Assembly: GCA_037178675.1 (NCBI GenBank)
Contig: JAYMGJ010000090.1
Location: 41,993 to 105,992 of the forward strand
Direction: 5' to 3'
Source of the DNA: Scleroderma bovista
Lineage: Eukaryota; Basidiomycota; Agaricomycetes; Boletales; Sclerodermataceae
Length of the DNA: 64,000 nt
Shown here: one piece after another, positions 32,301-42,517 of the stretch
Layout of the letters: every line of letters starts with the position of its first letter
How positions within the stretch are numbered: position 1 is the stretch's first letter
Translations under genes and position numbers: made by a program
The notes under the pieces: generated by a model
What the model was told of the DNA's origin: nothing
Databases searched by the model: none
Seen by the model: the letters and a program-made list of their open reading frames with translations, nothing else

Positions 32301-33043
32301 ACCAGCAGGACAACTGGGCGGACCTACTCCCTTTGGTGGAGTTTGCTTATAATAACGCACCTAGTGCTACCACCAGAGTCTCACCATTCTTCGCTAACAA
32401 AGGTTATCATCCTAACATCTCCGTCTATCCGGAGCGCAACATGACCTCTGCCAGGGCTCGTGACTATGCAGTCGACCTTGAGTCACTGCACCAATACCTT
32501 CGAGAAGAAATGGCCCACGCGCAACTTCGCTACCAAGGTCCGGCTGATGCCAAACGTACTCCGGCACCGGACTTCAAAGTTGGCGACCAAGTGTACGTGA
32601 AAGCCAAATACTTCCGGTCAACACAACCATCCAAAAAGCTATCAGAGAAGAACCTGGGGCCCTACACTATCATCGCGCAAGTAGGCTCCCTCTCTTTTAC
32701 TCTCCGTCTTCCAGATTCCATGCGCGCAGTTCACCCCGTCTTCCATGTCTCCCAACTCGAACCGGCCACACCCAACACCATACCGGACCGGATACAACCT
32801 CCTCCGCCACCGGTCGAAGTAGATGGTGAACCGGAGTTCGAGATCTCTGAGATCCTCGACTCCAAGGTTGATCGTCAATGCAGATCGTGCAAGCTATTGT
32901 ACCTGGTGCGTTGGTCCGGTTACGAAGGAACTGACGAAGAAACGTCATGGCTTCTCGCCACTGAACTTGGCAACGCTACGGAACTCTTGGAAGATTACCA
33001 TGTCCAGTATCCGGACAAACCCGGACCACTTGCGTCCATGTAG
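29324..33043 (+). CDS. pol: Gypsy C Pol: protease, RT, RNase H, integrase, chromodomain
   Basis: One open frame after the -1 shift. Motifs: protease IRALVDSGSTHCFVD, RT FVKKKDGSLCLCVDF and FGLTNAPAAFQRFVN, then VVYLDNILIYSED with Asn (AAC, 30629-30631) at the second catalytic Asp. RNase H follows (VETDASDYAVAGIL), then the integrase zinc domain (HHDHPLSGHFGQN...CTSCARAK) and the DDE core (MDFIEQLP; TSDRGTEFVSHF; GDGQTERSNQTLEQYL). The chromodomain (LYLVRWSGYEGTDEETSWL, ending LATELGNA) is near 32895-32975. The chromodomain would tether the integration complex to chromatin marks. The D-to-N change should abolish polymerase activity, so mobility would need help in trans. Confidence 0.93.
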   Translation, partial: RVSSSRPSAQPASCVDSGSAPKEARLNVSALFDPNSLMPYVSLLSHDIPKIRALVDSGSTHCFVDLQFAHKNNLTSYSVSPVQLRLFDGTSNYVITQAIDLSVQFPASGDVTPMTFYLAPLDSECSIVLGHNWLTRYNPLIDWVLSSLTFWTLAGSLPAPLSTPSPVLPGNSDSGLSGQSTPGLVPSVDTLVCNPPLISLINAAAFVRACSLEGSTKYQLQLRPADSAKARSSSISTPPDLDIVPPEYRDYADVFSKAKASELPPHRDYDLKIELEEGTSPPLGTLYSLSLVELSALRTFINENLNTGFIRPTASSHAAPVLFVKKKDGSLCLCVDFRGLNKITKKDRYPLPLISDLLDSPSRAKIYSKIDLRHAYHLVRIAPGDEWKTAFRTRYGSYEWLVMPFGLTNAPAAFQRFVNTIFADMLDVCVVVYLDNILIYSEDMESHQQHVWEVLRRLRLHGLFAKPEKCEFHSDSVEYLGYRLSPEGLTMSPDKIQTISDWPEPRKVKDIQSFLGFANFYRCFIFNYSDIVVPLTRLTRKDAPWVFSEDCRRAFNALKHAFTTAPILTHFIPDTPIIVETDASDYAVAGILSITCSDGEVRPVAFYSRTLTAPELNYDTHDKELLAIFEAFRNWRHYLEGSASPIDDVTDHKNLEYFSTSKVLSRRQARWSEFLSQFNLVIRFHPGKLGAKPDALTRRWDVYPKEGDSGYARVNPQNLRPVFTQEQLTNSLRATILEFPVLRRAVAIMDVETLHNDILSALPSDPIAQIHLSDSPDSRWSTDEAGFLRLDGRIYVPDLDGLRLRVLRYHHDHPLSGHFGQNRTLELIRRKYTWPGLRTFVKDYVRSCTSCARAKTLRHRPYGLLKQLPVPERPWNSISMDFIEQLPGSTGFTAILVVVDRLSKQAVFIPTHDTITSPELAKLFLLHVFSKHGVPAHVTSDRGTEFVSHFFRSLGKALDMRLHFTSGYHPEGDGQTERSNQTLEQYLRVYCNYQQDNWADLLPLVEFAYNNAPSATTRVSPFFANKGYHPNISVYPERNMTSARARDYAVDLESLHQYLREEMAHAQLRYQGPADAKRTPAPDFKVGDQVYVKAKYFRSTQPSKKLSEKNLGPYTIIAQVGSLSFTLRLPDSMRAVHPVFHVSQLEPATPNTIPDRIQPPPPPVEVDGEPEFEISEILDSKVDRQCRSCKLLYLVRWSGYEGTDEETSWLLATELGNATELLEDYHVQYPDKPGPLASM

Positions 33044-33208
33044 TATTACTCTTGCCTCCGTTTCCCTTATCTGTTTCTCTTATCTGTTTCCCCTATCTGT
33101 TTCACTCTGTAATATCACTCACTCTCAAATCCAGCCACTTTTCTCTATAAACAAAAAAAGTAAAACTAAATTACATTTTCTATTTACAAGGAGTCCGGAC
33201 CGGACCAC

Positions 33209-34224
33209 CTACTCCGGCACACCGCTGCCAGGGTTCTCCTGCTCCTCACGGAGCCCCTGGACTTCTTGTTCGACCTCCTCCGGGTCGACCTCCACCTCGC
33301 TGTCCTCCGACTCCTCGTCCTCGTCCCAGGGCGCCGTAAAGAAACGACACTCCTTGAGAAAAGTCTCGAGGCCGGCCGTCAGCCGCTCGTTTCCCCTCGC
33401 CACCGAGCGAGTGGCGTCTGCAACCCGGCGCATCTGCCCAGTCATCTCCTCGACGACCCCGGTCAACCGGTCCAGTCGTTCCAGGAACGGCCCAGGGTCA
33501 AACCCGGACCGTTTCCCAGATGGCCCCGGTACTTCGATGATGTTGTCGTCGTCGGCAACCTTCGCCGCCGTCTTCTTCTTCTTGCGCTTCTCGCCTCCTC
33601 CTTCTCCTTCGCTTTGCCCTTCCCCTTATCCCCTACCGGACCCAGACCACCCACCTCCGGCCACTCACACCGCTCCTTGAGCCCTGCGCATTTCATGCAC
33701 GCGCACTGCTTGGGTTTTTCCGGGTCTCGTTCGCACTTGGCCTTGTGCTTCGCACAGCGAATGCACCTGCCAAAAAATTAATAAAGTAACAAGGGAATAA
33801 AGTTAAAGAAAAATACTTACCGGACATTGTCGCTCCGGTCTCCACTCGGACCCGCCTCCAGCTCTTCCCTCGCTCTCTTCTTCGACGCCTCCTGCGCCAT
33901 CGCTCTCTGCCTCGCGGCGACCTCTGCAGCCCTCCGTTGCACCTCCGCCCTGTCCTTCTCCGCCTGCTCCCGCGCTTGGCGTTCCACCTCCTCTCGTGCT
34001 CTCGCCTCCGCCTCCTCACGTGCTCGTCTCTCCGCCTCTTCCCTACGCTGCTTCTCCTCCCTCTTCACTTGCTTGCGACGATGGCGCTCCTTTGCCTTGG
34101 CGTCGAGAACGTCGGACTCATCCTCGCTACTGGACTGTAACTCCGGTGTTGGGGCCTTCGTCCAATCCTTGGACTCGGTGGCAGCAGGGGCGGCGGGGCT
34201 GACGGACTTGGCAATGGCAGACAT
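33209..34224 (-). pseudogene. Antisense spliced gene in gypsy C, homologous to that of gypsy B (frameshifted)
   Basis: Exon 1 is 33821-34224, starting MSAIAKSV, which aligns with the B start. The 54-bp intron (GTAAGT...TGGCAG, 33767-33820) is at the same place and phase as in B, just before the first Cys. Exon 2 runs 33209-33766. Shared features: DWTKAPTPELQS, an Arg/Glu/Ala coiled coil, AGPSGDRS, and the cluster CIRCAKHKAKC...CMKCAGLKERCEWP (CX2CX6CX10 or 12CX2CX6C). The acidic tail EEVEQEVQGLRE corresponds to EEVEGEVTGLRE in B. After the basic stretch the reading moves to another frame near 33595, so this copy has an indel there; a second small intron is a less likely explanation. Confidence 0.7.
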
Positions 34225-34371
34225 TTTCAGATAGCAGTAAATTGGGGGTAAAGGCAAAACCGGTCTGAGCTTTATAGATCCAGAATTTGTACTCAGACAT
34301 TAACTCCGGACTCCGCATTGTCTTAGGCGACCACACGTCAGCCTCGTTGGGGCCTCATGGGTTCGGCCCCT

Positions 34372-34384
34372 AAAAGGGGGATAC
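34372..34384 (+). other. Polypurine tract of gypsy C
   Basis: aaaagggggatac directly before the 3' LTR. Confidence 0.75.
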
Positions 34385-35012
34385 TGTTACGACCATGCCC
34401 AACTCCGGGCCTTATCCAGTCACTCCGGTCGTATCGCAGCTCTACAGCTCTACTCCGGTCGCTCGTCTCCTACTCCGGTCGCGCTCACGCAGATAACCTT
34501 CCGCTAACTACGACCTTTGGGCTATACTCCATTCGCTCTTACTACACCTCGCCGTCTACCCTGCCTTGACGTGAGTTCTCCGTGAACTCGATATATCCTA
34601 TACCTTGTAGCTTTTTCACCGGACCTGATTTATTTTACCCGGTCCTGACTTTATTTTCACCGGACCTGACCTAGTCCTAACTCCGGTCGTCCCTTGTCCG
34701 CTATTAGGTTGTTTACTTGTCACCGTATGTACTCGACCCTAGTTTCTACTTAGTATAAGTACCCTCTAGTTTACCTTGTATACCTCAGTAAATCATCTAA
34801 GTCACTACTCCTGATCCTCTGTCCGTCTCTGTCTCTATCTCCGTCTGACCAGAACCTACGCAAGGGATCAACGCTCGCCATCCTTGTCGTTGAATCCAAA
34901 CGGTCGCAACTCCGGCCCGGGCTAACCTCTGCCCAAACCTCTGACCTCCCCTCTCGTCCGCTTTTGTCCGGACTTGACCGGACCCCCTACCGGAGTAGAC
35001 CCGGACTTGACA
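34385..35012 (+). repeat. 3' LTR of gypsy C
   Basis: 628 bp; lacks a CTG present in the 5' LTR near 27588. Followed by the GCAAG duplication. Confidence 0.93.
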
Positions 35013-35476
35013 GCAAGACTTGGCGTTACATGGATGCTTACAGGTACTGTGAAATTTGCTTCATCCCACTTATTCTCACTTGTTCACAGAAGGGGTCTCA
35101 ATGCTCGTCAAGCTGAATTCGCTGTCAAAAAGTACAAGTCCCATAGGCATTGTGGCCCAATGCTCTTGATGAGTGTTGGTGTGTTACTGAACTGATCGCT
35201 GAGCAGTGACTTCAGGCCAGTTTGCCACGTGCCAAAATAGTAACTCCGATGTCTATATATGGTAACTCCGATTGACTCCGATCCAAGTTCACTTTTGTGG
35301 GGGGTCGACCACCCAGATGTCTAACTTTTGAAAATATTTTCTGATAAACCTCAAGCTCTGATCTAGTAAAGTATGTCTATATAGTTAAAATGCCAGATGG
35401 TGCAGTATTGAAGGTGTAGTTACACTTTTGTCCTTGCCTATAACTGAGTTGCCTATTTTGAGTGGATGCAACTGTA

Positions 35477-36005
35477 CGCTCCACTCAGCTTTTTTGTTTA
35501 CATGTGGAGTAATACAAACAGAACTAATCCAGATATAGTCTGTCACAGCGTCACGACTCAATAGACCACTTTGGTAGCTGGAGGCCCGTCATGCCCTACG
35601 GAAATCATCGTCACATTCTACAGGCAGCAAACGAGCAGATTGTCACGATGTCTGCTCGTATGCGCACCCAAGCCAGATTGATAGAGCCACCTTGTGCTCA
35701 AGGATAGACTTGAAATAACTTGTGGAACATATCGTAGATGCTGTGACACTGCCAACAACGACTAGTATTAAGAGCTAACGAGTAAGATCGCGTAGTAAAC
35801 GAGAGGGCAAGATAGAAAGTAGGGGGTCAGACATGATGGAAACACGATTTGCCAATCGATTGAAGCCCGGCACTCAGCATTTGGCGCTGCGTGGATGAGA
35901 GAGCGCTGACTTCCAGCTCGTTAAGTTGTGACGTTGTGACAGAATATATTTGGATTAGTTCTATTTGTACTACTCCACATGTAAACAAAAAAGCTGAGTG
36001 GAGCG
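35477..36005. mobile_element. MITE with long terminal inverted repeats upstream of the Dna2 gene
   Basis: A 529-bp element flanked by TA (35475-35476 and 36006-36007). The left end CGCTCCACTCAGCTTTTTTG and the complement of the right end match for about 60 bp with few differences, and pairing continues weakly to about 85 bp (the TCTGTCACAGCGTCACG region). No ORF. TA duplication suggests Tc1/mariner-type mobilisation. It ends 154 bp before the Dna2 ATG, so it may overlap the promoter. Confidence 0.85.
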
Positions 36006-36159
36006 TAGCAGCAAGCGGTCTAATGTTTTGCAGGTAGCTGTACTATCATTTACTGTCGGCTAAAAATATTATGTAATATACACCAAGCAGAGACAAATAA
36101 CGCGTCGCGTTGAATCCACTTTTGAGCCGTGTCGGTGCTCACTTCGAAGCATAGCAGCA

Positions 36160-39100
36160 ATGCCTATCCAAGAGAAAGTTTCAGCTGAAGACGAGGTAAA
36201 TTTCTTGGATAGCTTGCTTTCCAGTCTTGATGCGCATGAGCCTCGAGTCAACCGGGTGACACGTCGCGTTGGATCGCCCATGGAGGCGAGAAGAGCTTCA
36301 TGCGTAGAGAGACCATCCTCTTCGAAGGAAAATGATGGAGATTTGGCCATGCTATTGGATGGCGCCGAGTCCTGGGATTGGACAGACATGGAGGCGGATT
36401 TCATGACCCCCAAAAAGAGCCAAGGGAAGGCCAAGGTGCGTGTTCGCCGCCTTTGCTCCTCTGTAATTCCTTGCCAACGAAATACAGAGGTCTCCACTGA
36501 AGCGAAGGCAGTCTCCCGTTAGGGGCTCACCCTCAGCTGGGAGGGCTTGTTCGCTTAACTCTCACCCGGCAAGGAAGTCAGAACACCTTGACATTGCCGC
36601 TCTCCTCGATGGAGCGGAAAGTTGGGACTGGCATGATATGGAGAACGACTTTCTCACGCCCAAGAAACGCTGCAAGGACCCCCAGGTCTGTTTGTGTTTC
36701 AGTTCACAATTTCGGATATGTATGAACGGTTCCCAGCGATCTATTTTGAAAGCAAATACTAGTATGTGTATGCGTTGTATTGTTCGGTCCATAGCAGATG
36801 ACTCGAGTACTGGTCCCCAAAAGGTTTGCATTATCCTTGTTTCCAGTCATCCACATGACAATGGCGCTCCACACAGGTTTTATCTGTTATGACTCAACCA
36901 CAGGGTCACTCGCACTCCGTCATCTTGCGTGATGATTGGGCAGAGCTAGACGTCAGAGAAGGTGCGCACACGTTCTAGATGTGGGAGTATAGATTTAAGT
37001 CGTCACAGGGGACATTGTAAATGTAGTCGGAAACTTCGCCTCAGGGGGTCCCATGGTAGTTTCGTCAAAAGAAAACCTTTTCGTTCAACATCCTGATCTG
37101 CTGTTGACGGCCACTGCATTATCTGGTGCTCCACAGTGTCGTCGCAAGCCGCTCCTTTCCACTCTTGTTCGCTCGACCTCGGATGTCACACCAGCTCTTG
37201 TGTGGGGCAACATTCTCCACGAAGTGATGCAAACTTGCCTTCTGGCCAACCGTTGGGAGAAATCATGGATAGATGATCTAATAGAGGATAATGTCCTGAA
37301 GAACCTTGCCGAACTTGTGAAGATTGGAGTTGGTGTAGAGGAAGCTACAAGAGAAGTGAAACTCCGTTCCAAAGGTCTTCGTGTCTTCTCCGAGCGGTAT
37401 ATTGCTGAGAAGCCGAAAGTAAGCTGTTTTGTACCAAATCCCGAGATTTTGACATTCACCGCATCTACAAGCCCGACGCAGTCCTTGCGAATACCCGGGA
37501 AACCTCAAATCAAAGCTCAATTCTTGCCCTTACTGAATTGCATGACGTAGAGGAAGATATTTGGTGTCCAAAGTACGGCCTCAAGGGTAAACTCGACGCC
37601 AGTGTACAGGCCGTCATCGCCGAAAGTGCTATTAACAAGCACACTAAGAACATCCCCGTCCTCACCACCCATATGATGCCTTTTGAAATCAAAACCGGGC
37701 GGTCCATTGCTGGCATGGAGCACCGTGCACAGACGATGCTTTACACCCTCCTTGCGGAAGAGCGTTATGGTGTCGAGGTACCGAGCGGACTGCTATATTA
37801 CACCCAGAGCGAAGAAGTCATTAGGGTACCTCGAGGAAGAAACGAGCTCAGAGCACTGATCATTGCAAGAAATGAGATGGCTGGATACATGATGCGACGG
37901 ACAAACCAGATTAAAACCCAAGAGTCTTTCTTGCCACCGACTATCGATGATGAGCGGATTTGTCAAAAGTGTTATGCTTTGGATACCTGCATGCTGTATC
38001 GCAAGGTGCGTGTGTCTTGCAAGTTCATGACATCCCTCTGATCTTAAGATATTTTTGCAGGCCGTGGAGAACGTGCAAGACGACGCCTCGCTTATTGCAA
38101 GTATATATGACCGAAAGACCTCACATCTCACGCCTTCGCAAGCAGAGTTCTTCAAGCAGTGGGAGAATCTTATTACCCTTGAAGAACAGGATGCAATCCG
38201 ATTCAAGAAGGAGTTATGGACTATGAGCGCCGAAGAACGAGAGGAGAAGGGGAGGTGTTTCAGCTCTATGGTAATTGATCATGGCTACGTCTATTCCGAC
38301 ACCGGTAACAAGGGCAAGATCCATCGGCACACTTACCGTTTTATTCGGGCGCCCAACAGTCTAGCAACTCGAAGTCATCCTTCCCTGCTAAATGGACATC
38401 TGACGTTTGGCGACGCAGTTACCGTCTCTGTTGGACCTGAACTGTTAGCCCTGGCTCGCGGCTTTATTGTTCATCTCGCGCCAAAAGAAGTCGTTATTGG
38501 CGTCGACCACGAGCTATCCGTAATCAAGATTACTTCCCGTCTCCGAGCCTTGCGGAAAATAACAGGTTCAATCACACCTCTGTTCAGAATAGACAAAGAC
38601 GAACTTGCGTCAGGACTGGGTCGCATCCGAGATAACCTCGCCCAGCTCTTCTACGCCGAGGGTGATTCCAAGCGACGTGAGCTCGTCGTGGACCTGCGGA
38701 AGCCGACTTTTGATGACGAACAAACGACCTGGGGAAATTTGCAACATTTACCTGAGTTCTTGGCGGCCACCAGCCAGTTGAATCCGAGCCAGCTAGAGGC
38801 TATGAGACGCGTTCTTAGCGCTCATGACTACGCGTTAATTCTTGGGATGCCTGGAACGGGCAAAACGACAGTAATTGCGGCGCTCATTCGGACGTTTGTT
38901 GGAATGGGAAAGACAGTGTTGCTTACTTCTTACACGCATTCTGCAGTGGACACTATTCTACTCAAGCTCAAGGACGACGACTATGGAATCCTCAGACTGG
39001 GCAACGTGGACAAGGTGACGTGTTCAAGATGTTACGTTTCACTGTGCGCTAAACACTTGGATGTGTAGGTGCATCTTGACGTTCGCAAGTTTACGCTGTC

Positions 39101-40510
39101 TGCGCGGAAGACAGCTACGACGATCGAACAATTGGAAAACCAACTTATGTCGCCCCCGGTTGTTGCAACTACCTGTCTGACCATTGACAAGTGAGTGGTT
39201 ACTTTCATGGGTTGTTCAATTTGTTTGATCTATCATATTTAAAGTGCACTCTTTTCCCGACGTCGATTTGACTATTGCATTGTGGATGAAGCTTCTCAGA
39301 TTACTTTACCCACTTGCCTAGGACCGTTACGTTTTGCAGAGAAATTCGTTCTTGTTGGAGATCACTTCCAGCTTCCCCCATTGGTAAGTATTATTTACCC
39401 CACTAATACATGTGGATCAAATTACGGTTCCAGGTCCGCAATCCTGCAGCAAAGAAAGGCGGCTTGGATGTCTCTCTGTTTAGGAGGCTCTCGGAAGCAC
39501 ATCCGCATGCTGTTGTCGATCTGACATACCAATACCGTATGAATGAAGACATCATGCAGTTATCAAATACGTTGATTTATGGCAATCGCCTCCGCTGTGG
39601 GTCGGAGGCCGTGGCACAACGAAGTCTTGTCCTTCCTGACAAGAGGTTCCTTGAGACGTTGCATAGCGCAAATAATTGTTCGTATCCTTCTGGGAATTGC
39701 TGGATCGCCCACCTCTTGGAAGAAAAGTCAGTCCCATTGTTGAAAACATAAATTGTTTATTTCATCGCCTTCACTAGGTGCAAAGCCATTTTTGTCAATA
39801 CTGACCGTGTGCCAGCGTTCGATTCTCGCGTGGGGGACTTGGTTCAGAACGAGATAGAGGGCAAGCTTGTGTACCAAATTACAGAAACCCTCCTCCAATG
39901 TGGAGTCTCGCAAAAGCAGATTGGTATTATGTCACTTTATCAGCAGCAGATTAAGCTTTTGTCTCATCTGTTGCAGGGTAAGAATGACATCGAGATACTG
40001 ACAGCGGACAAGAGTCAAGGCCGAGATAAAGATTGCATTATCATATCGATGGTTAGATCGAATGATTCAGGTCAAGTACGTTCAGAACTCCTTCGGTTTG
40101 CCGTATGCGCTTGTTCTGATTAAATATACTATCCTTCGCTGGAATAGATCGGTGATCTTCTGAAAGACTGGCGCAGAGTTAACGTCTCCTTTACTCGGGC
40201 CCAGTCCAAACTCATTATTATTGGCTCTCGGAGAACTCTCGGAACTACGAAACTTCTTACAGACTTCCTAGAACTTATGGACAGACGGGGATGGGTGTTA
40301 ACACTTCCAGAAGGGGCGCACAACATGCACCAGGCTTGTCTGGAAGCCCCAGAGAAAGTCACGGGACGTACCACCAAGCGCGCAGCGGAGAATGAAGAAC
40401 ATGCTGCCGAAAACCCTACTCCGCCGAAGAAGCTCCGAACTCCTGTTGCGCGAGATGGTATCCTAAAAGGTCGTCCCATTCTGAAGGACGTATTGAACGG
40501 CGATCAATGA
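36160..40510 (+). CDS. DNA2: Dna2-type ATP-dependent helicase/nuclease
   Basis: Twelve exons: 36160-36435, 36488-36685, 36737-36823, 36904-36961, 37009-37418, 37472-38005, 38061-39014, 39069-39190, 39245-39383, 39434-39726, 39778-40075 and 40148-40510, giving 1243 residues. The RecB-type nuclease part has [10 protein letters not shown] and PFEIKTGRS, and the iron-sulfur cysteines: one in [10 protein letters not shown] and three in [10 protein letters not shown]. The SF1 helicase part has Walker [10 protein letters not shown], Walker [39 protein letters not shown] and [11 protein letters not shown]. Dna2 trims flaps in Okazaki-fragment maturation and resects broken DNA ends in the nucleus. The N-terminus holds a repeated acidic-aromatic motif ([10 protein letters not shown]). 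The C-terminal 80 residues are basic and unlike other domains. Confidence 0.93.
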
Positions 40511-42517
40511 CAGTCGCATCCTCTATCATATTCGCCATTTACCCAGCTTTTCTGTATTGGATCCAACATCTTTCTACATCTCATAGCCATGTTCATTGGC
40601 TTCTCCAGAACGTCAATCATTCAAATCTCACTGTTACCTACAATGAAGCGTATCGGTACATATAAACAACCGCACTAAGCCGATGATCTGTTTTTTTGAT
40701 CCATCCAGTTAGCGAGAAACCTTACATAATTGTTGTCTCTGAATGATTGACCACAATGATTAGAACTTCGACTGGGGGAGAGTAAACCCCCTCCAATGTA
40801 CACACCATTGAACGACAGCGCCACACGGGGAATGTGCGAAGGCACCAGGATAGGCTTGAATTTTGAAAATGACATTACGGCAATTGACGACCAAGTAATA
40901 TAAACAAGGCACGACAGTAACAGCCTCGCGGCAACATCAACTTGTGATCGATCACAATGTGATTCGTGAAGCATCAACTTGAAGGCGGAATAGTCCATCG
41001 GTGGATCCCTCGATCCTGAAAGCCCACTGTAGCAATGGTGGTAAGCAATTAAACGTGCATGGTTGGCTTCTCTTTGTCCCAGTGCTGACATGCGGTGCGT
41101 GGAAAGTACAGGCTCATGGTCGAGTGGCTGTCCTGTTGGCAAACTGTTCCTTAGCGATTACCCATGGAGTCAGCAAGTCTTGGTACAGGGCCCAGAATAC
41201 AGCCTTGAGTCATCCCTGCTTTCCCACTTTTATCTTTAAATCGTGTCATGTATGCACAGTATCACACGCTCACCCCTGTTTACACATAGAAAACACATGT
41301 ACTTAGTAACAGTTTGTACGGAATGGTATTATTTCAGCTGACGTGGACATAAAAAGATTCGCAGAATTCTAAGGAATTCTAATGGGAAGGTAAGGTAAGG
41401 CATGTATGTGACACTGGATCATTGCAATCTCTAGTACGTCTCCTGAGTTCAAGTTGATTATGTACATGACGCCATCAGAAGTTCCATATCGACAGGAAAT
41501 ATTTGCCCAGCAGAACACCACTTCTTGGAGCCAAGTTGCAGATGGGGACTACCGATTTACGTCCTCTTCAAAGCGGTCTAAGGGTCGGCCAAACATGCTG
41601 TCTGGGCACCGCATGACGTAGGTTCCAGAATACCCTCAGATGATGGCCAGATGCCAGAGGGAAATACAGCAGAGCCGCTACTAACCTGTACTACTACATA
41701 TACTAGATCTAGGTGCCCATAAGTTCAGCAAACCCATGCTAATAGTGCTTACCACTCTGACTCTACACTTGAGCACTCTCAGGCTCCGGTTCACAGAGAC
41801 TGGTTATCGAATTGTGGGTATCGGGGAACATCAAAAATGAATGAGAGTCTAAAGAATATCCATTGGAACTTACCTTGCTTCCGTATGATTAGCATTCTTC
41901 CGTGTTCGATCAAATTTAAAATAACAACTTCGAGTGGGAAAAGACACTAGTACTAGCTGTGCGCGCAGCATCTTATTGGCCAAACGAGAATAGCTGGTCA
42001 GAGGGCGTCAGCCCGTGGCAAAGGTCCTCCGTACCATCCCGTCCTTGCAGTGTGCCATCGCCGCAACATGTCGACAACCACGTCTGAACTGAGCAACATC
42101 GTGCTGCATGCTTTTTACAGCTGGATATACGTACAACCATAAAACAGAGTAGCTACCACAATCGAGAGCATTAATATTAAGAAGTGGTTGACATCGTATA
42201 ATAAGGCGATCGACAGTTTGGATGTGACTTCAGGAGTGATGTGATGCGAGTAAGAAGACAAGGGGAATGAGTTATGCAGATGCCAGACTACACCGTTAAT
42301 GAAGCAAGAATAGAGACTACACTATGGGATGCGATAGAGGTATCACAGATAATACCTACAGTTCGCGTAAATGGATGTTAATGGATTCGAGAACATGCAG
42401 GGGCAACAGAGCATAACGCTCGGTATCAATGTGGAAACGACCACATACGTTTTTGCACGATATGCAGCCTCAAATTCCGCTAAAACTAAGACCCACAGTT
42501 AGCCCCATGCCATTCTC
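40511..42517. other. Intergenic region between Dna2 and the TEA factor
   Basis: About 2 kb where the two genes converge. Only short ORFs without motifs are present, and no repeat stands out. Probably 3' UTRs and spacer. Confidence 0.6.

Larger units (their letters stand above)
27184..35012 (+). mobile_element. Full-length Ty3/gypsy chromovirus C
   Basis: A 7829-bp element with 5' LTR 27184-27814 (631 bp), 3' LTR 34385-35012 (628 bp) and target duplication GCAAG (27179-27183 and 35013-35017). The LTRs differ by a 3-bp indel and about seven substitutions, so insertion is recent. Gag and Pol are both open and joined by a -1 frameshift signal. A spliced antisense gene lies between pol and the 3' LTR. 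The RT catalytic box reads YLDN instead of YLDD, so this copy probably cannot make cDNA despite intact frames. It inserted into an exon of the DDE transposase gene. Confidence 0.95.
20354..35195 (+). pseudogene. DDE-type (Tc1/mariner-like DDE_3) transposase gene split by two retrotransposons
   Basis: Exon pieces: 20354-20455 (MLFPDGLK...GFWTNKKLVEQ), 20512-21112 (starting MRRTIPIFEQ, with FDQSSAHGAFAKDAL, PGGKQRLMHDT and FLPKFHCELNPIEMYWG), 27012-27017, 27080-27183 (FRTAADGTFPTAKHLVP...AFFRK), then 35018-35043 (TWRYMDAYR) and 35090-35195 (LNARQAEFAVKKYKSHR, stop TGA). Introns of 46-62 bp separate exons where retrotransposons do not. A copia element (GATGA duplication) and gypsy C (GCAAG duplication) interrupt two exons; taking them out restores one open frame. 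The Asp and Glu of the DDE triad are visible in FDQSSAH and NPIEMYW. The N-terminal DNA-binding part is missing to the left of the solo LTR. This family is common in basidiomycete genomes. Confidence 0.75.

Noticed and set aside
33463..33696. Reading of the gypsy C antisense exon 2 as a normal end in an Arg-rich tail
   Set aside because: Homology to gypsy B continues in a different frame after the Arg run, so the apparent end is better explained by an indel.
40675..41142. 155-codon minus-strand ORF after Dna2
   Set aside because: No motif, overlaps other random ORFs, no supporting splice structure; treated as intergenic.
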